Shown here: positions 60,120 through 64,000 of the stretch, piece after piece
How the letters are laid out: each line of letters begins with the position of its first letter
How positions within the stretch are numbered: the first letter of the stretch is position 1
Assembly (NCBI GenBank): GCA_027596075.1
Contig: JADGJC010000055.1
Coordinates: 111,400 to 175,399 of the forward strand
Direction: 5' to 3'
DNA: 64,000 bases
Origin: Rhizophlyctis rosea
Lineage: Eukaryota; Chytridiomycota; Chytridiomycetes; Rhizophlyctidales; Rhizophlyctidaceae
The notes under the pieces: generated by a model
Seen by the model: the letters and a program-made list of their open reading frames with translations, nothing else
Told to the model about the DNA's origin: nothing
Databases searched by the model: none
Translations under genes and position numbers: made by a program

Positions 60120-63100
60120 TCACCTCCCCACCATACGCATCCCCCACCACCAAAAAACAAGCCAAAGCCCCAACCCCACAAACAACATTGCCAATATCAC
60201 CATAACAGTAAACACCGATCCGGGCTCCCCACCACACTCCAAACCCTCACGTCCCACATTCTCTCCAACCCCAACACTCCTAATCGGCGTATGCGTAACA
60301 ACCGTTTCCCCACCAGTACCGTCATGAGCTTTCCTCGCATTACGAGGAGTACGACCGCCAGTGTCCCACCCAGGAGTTCTCCGCCCATGATGGGTGTATG
60401 GAGTTGTCCCGCCATCCATTTCGCGGTACATGGGCGTCCCCGACCCAGAACTCGTCCCACCGGCGTACACGGGCGTCTTCGCCCCAGAAGGAGTCCCCAC
60501 TCCGTCGTAACGTCTCCCCCCGTCGAAGCCTCCACGCTTATACCGGTCATCTTCTTTTGGCACAACCGGCCGCCCGTTTTCGTTGAGTTGGGTGAAAGAG
60601 ACTTTGACAATCCGTCCGGCCATATGCAACTCGACGCTCGCGAGTGCTTCCGCCACGTCCTTAACCTTCCCAACATACCCCTTCCATTCGCCACCAGAGA
60701 TGGTGACAGTTTTCCCAACCAAATCACGATACCCGCCACCCCCACCACCCAGCCCGCCCTCCGCCGTATGTCCCGATCCCTGTGCATGTTCTCCGGCATT
60801 GTCTTCAGTGGATTGGACGTGGCGTTGGACGTGCTTTTCGACCTGCTGCTGCTGCTGTTGTGATTGTTGTGATTGTTCGAGAACTGCATGTGCATGCTGC
60901 TCGGTAATGTACCGGCCCGGACCCGCGTTGTCGTCCTCCCGGTGCTCGTCGCGCACTTGCCCGCCCGATCTCCCGCGCCCGTATTGTCGGCCGAAGGTTG
61001 CTGCAGCATCGATGTCGGTTCGGATGATGCGTTCGTCGAGCTTTGTGCCGTTAATGAAGGACATGGAGTCTAAGGCGGATTGCGGCGTAGCACTTTGCGC
61101 ATCCTCCGCCGTCTCCCCATCCCGTTGCGAACGTCTCCCCTCCGAACTCTCTACACCACCACTCTCTCGCACTGACAATACCGAAGAAGCCTTCTCCTCC
61201 TGCACCGCCACCTCCATCGCCACTTCCGGACTCGTATACACATCCGCTGGACTCAGCTTGTCCGTATCAGTCCGATGTACAACCACACCAGAAAAATCTT
61301 CCTTCGTCCCCATCTTCGCCCTACTCTTCTTCAGTCTTTGCTTCGCCAGCTGCTCCGGAACCGGAATCGCATCACTCCCAACAGCACTACTAACATCACT
61401 ATCCCGCATCCGTTTCCTCGATTCCGTATCATCATCCACCCCTACATCATCATTGCCTTCCAATGCGCGCTTCTTCCCCTTGAAATCGCCTTTCTCGTCA
61501 CCATTACCCTTATATGACTCAACCCATTGAAGCAACTCCTTCGCCTCCGTATCACATTGATTTCTTGTTAACGTATGGTTCAATCTTCTACTCTTTGTTG
61601 GCGGTTCCTTATGAACCCCATCGTCCCGTTTTCGTTTCCATGATTTCGTGGTGGACTGCTGCGCCGTCGCTCCGCCGCTAGGTCCGCCGGACTTTTGGCG
61701 CGACTTCGAATTATAGGGTTGCTGCGGGATGTTCATTTTCGAAACAATATTTGCAGCCTCCAATTGCATGTGGCGAGCTAAGCCGTCGCGTTCGAAAACT
61801 GTTGTGGGAAGGAATGATCAGTTCGGTTGATGTCCGTCACGCTCAGAGTAATGCAGTCACAGAAACTTACCAGCAGCCTGCATATTCCTGCTCACAACCA
61901 AACCCTCCACATCAAATTCCATCTCATCAAACTTCAAACCCGCCCTCTCCAAGACTGCACGTCGCGCCTCAAGCAAGACATTCATGAATTTCTCGTCCAT
62001 TCCGATGCTGGCGCGATCCACTGCGTGGAATACGTACTTCCCATCCGTACGATCGAGCATGTGGATTAACAGGCAGTGTAGATGGAAGTGTCTTTGGAAA
62101 GTGTGAAGTTCCAGTGTACGAGAATGCAGCATAGGCGGCGGAAAAGGAAAGTGGTTCGCGAGGAAAACGAGAGGAGAGGGCCGTGTCCCATTGATTTGAT
62201 TTACTCTCGACATCAGCGGGCCGACGTTAACAGTTTTCATCTGATAAGAGTGTACAGTGAGATTCACATCTACATTGATGGGGCCATGGAACTGAATTTA
62301 TCACGCTGTCAATCAAGTACATACCTCCTTCTCATACCATCCCGCAAAATCAAAAACTGCTACCCCCTCAATGTTCCGATGCCCCGCCAAAATCCTCTCC
62401 CGATGCCCAAGCACACTTGATGGAATCCTTATGACCCGTTCATCTTCTTTCCGGTTTGTCAGGCTCGTCCATTCAGCGCGGAGAGCCTCAACAAGCTCCG
62501 GCAATCTCTTCAGCGTGAATCCGATATTGTTATGGGCATCCATCGGATCAGCAATACCCATCGCCGAACTCCACAGCACCTGTGCCCTATCGGTGCCTGC
62601 TCTCAGCGCCGAATCGAGCCGTTCGGACTTTCCGAAATGACCCTTGGTGCTAATCCCGACTTCCGAATAGTCAAATTCTCACCCATAGAATTTCAAGAAT
62701 GAGAGCCAGAGACCCTCTAGCGTCCATTCCCGCTGCGTGCCACTACTTTCCGACAGATGGCACTTGGCCCAGGTGGTACAAGCATAACCTCCAAGCCCTT
62801 CTAGCGAACCTTCATGAAGGTTATGTTCTCGAAGTAGCAGCTTTATCAGGACTGTTATATCCAGCATGAAAGGCGTGGACTCGACCAGGTTTCGAATGTG
62901 TGCCGCACTGTCGACCGCTGCCATAGACCCATAAGAAATATCTACATTCAGTCCCGTTATGCTGTCGGTGATCTTGATGATGGGTACCCGCGCAGAGCGT
63001 ATGAAAAGGGTTCCAGGAAATTGAGCTGAAAGAAGGTGAGCGTATGGTGCAAGAGCGTCCCGCTTGGCCGCTTGAGACGTTGGGTGAGACGCTAGTTGGT

Positions 63101-64000
63101 CGTATAGTGTTACATCCAGGTCACTGTCAGATAGAGCTGTTCCTGCTGCCCAAGACCCATAAAGCTTAATCGTCGCATGCTTATTGTAACTCCGAATGAT
63201 CTCCTGCAGTCGCTCACAAAGGTTACCACGGATTTTCATCTCGGCATCGGGAAGTCTCATCACCCTGCATAATTGTGGAAGTTTAGTTGGGCTGCACAAG
63301 CAACTCTTAAATCGGAGGTGGTTACCTGACTATCTTACACAACGCCGCGTTCAAATAATCTGCCCCTCCTTCCGCCTCTGCTTCGACCGTCACAAAATGT
63401 CCCTCCCTATCAATCGCAAACTCATCCTCGTACTCCGCACCGGATCCACTGGCGACACCGTTTGCAAGTGTTGAGGGTTTGGCACGGTAGCGTAGTTCGT
63501 GGGTGTCGAGAGATTGTGCTTGGACGAGAAGGTTGAGGGCTTCGCTGATGTCGGCGGGTTCGGTCGTTGTTGTGCTGCGGGTTCTGCGCGGGGTGGAACG
63601 TGCTGGAGTATGGTCGCGTTCGGTTTCGGTTTCTTCTTGGTCGGGGACGCCCTTCCTCTTTGAACCCGCCTTTGCGGTGACAGCAGGAGCCGTCGCCGGT
63701 CCTCCTTCCTCCATTTCCTCCTTCACCTTCCCAGTTCCTTTTGCCACTATAGCGTTCTCGTGATTGGTGTTGTACGTCAGTGGAGGGGGCGCGACGTGTT
63801 TCGGGGAGAGGGTCGAAACGTTTTGGCGGACGGCGTCGTGGGTATTGAGGCAGTCGATGCGTCCGGCGGGGCTTTGGCCGTATGAGTTGTCGGATGGGAG
63901 CGGGGAGTTTGCGCTGGCGCCGAAGGAGGGCAGGACGAAAGTATCTATAGACTTGTTTTCAGTGGGAGGGGATGGTGTGGTGGTAGTCGGAGGAGGAGCT
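60120..64000 (-). CDS. TRF4-type poly(A) polymerase gene with CBP20-tail and SPT5-like C-terminal segments (5' partial)
   Basis: The gene enters from the right edge. Exons: 64000-63326 (Pro-rich start still open at the edge), 63264-62325, 62240-61871 and 61798-60120, all in phase. The polymerase has [20 protein letters not shown] (catalytic SDLD), [16 protein letters not shown] (third carboxylate), [13 protein letters not shown] and [19 protein letters not shown], as in TENT4/TRF4 enzymes of the TRAMP complex. A TGA at 62681-62679 interrupts FKFYG and [10 protein letters not shown] in frame. The last exon carries a Lys-rich stretch, then [16 protein letters not shown] and [16 protein letters not shown] (the CBP20 tail). 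A Gln/Gly linker is followed by [20 protein letters not shown] (KOW, SPT5-like), [20 protein letters not shown] and [10 protein letters not shown]. It ends in a hydrophobic segment, [20 protein letters not shown]. An alternative is that the polymerase ends at VCT (62313) and a second gene starts at ATG 62240. Confidence 0.6.

Noticed and set aside
62680..62714. 33 nt intron removing the TGA in the TRF4 gene
   Set aside because: It is shorter than any other intron in the window and would remove the conserved FDYSEVGIS segment.

Overview
The window is a nuclear contig piece from a filamentous or zoosporic fungus, most likely a chytrid. Genes carry many short GT-AG introns (mostly about 55-110 nt). 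One gene encodes a fungal Zn(II)2Cys6 regulator. Two genes belong to flagellar families: a ZMYND12-like MYND/TPR protein and IFT70/TTC30. Only fungi that still make flagellated zoospores would be expected to keep these. Ten Ns at 51164-51173 show it is a draft assembly.

Layout. 0-16 kb: a Ser/Pro-rich unknown gene divergent from ZMYND12; a SulP sulfate permease; an orphan 5' fragment of 18S rDNA; a BTB gene; a small membrane RING-like protein; a membrane protein; then about 1.5 kb of GC-rich non-coding DNA. 16-28 kb: NDOR1/TAH18 diflavin reductase head-to-head with a KAT6/MOZ-type acetyltransferase carrying a double PHD finger; a metallopeptidase-like unknown; IFT70 head-to-head with a CBS-domain protein. 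29-38 kb is a zone of decay: a kinase-like relic, two related F-box/ankyrin genes (one broken by a stop codon), an F-box-like protein and a TraB-like gene with apparent frameshifts. 39-53 kb: a long coiled-coil protein with two SxIP motifs; a CofD/YvcK-like protein head-to-head with DNA polymerase epsilon subunit 2; the Zn2Cys6 regulator. 53-64 kb: a tandem pair of about 185 bp repeats with conserved hairpins; a wrecked P-loop ATPase gene; FRG1; and a TRF4-type poly(A) polymerase gene running off the right end.

The last gene is the most unusual. Its final exon is open from the polymerase tail into a segment matching the C-terminal tail of cap-binding protein CBP20, then a KOW motif and TP-rich repeat tail like SPT5, then a hydrophobic segment. 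The same gene has an in-frame TGA in its polymerase domain. Housekeeping genes (permease, NDOR1, KAT6, IFT70, POLE2, FRG1) look intact and alternate with lineage-specific or degraded genes. Exon limits given below were read by eye from splice consensus and phase agreement.
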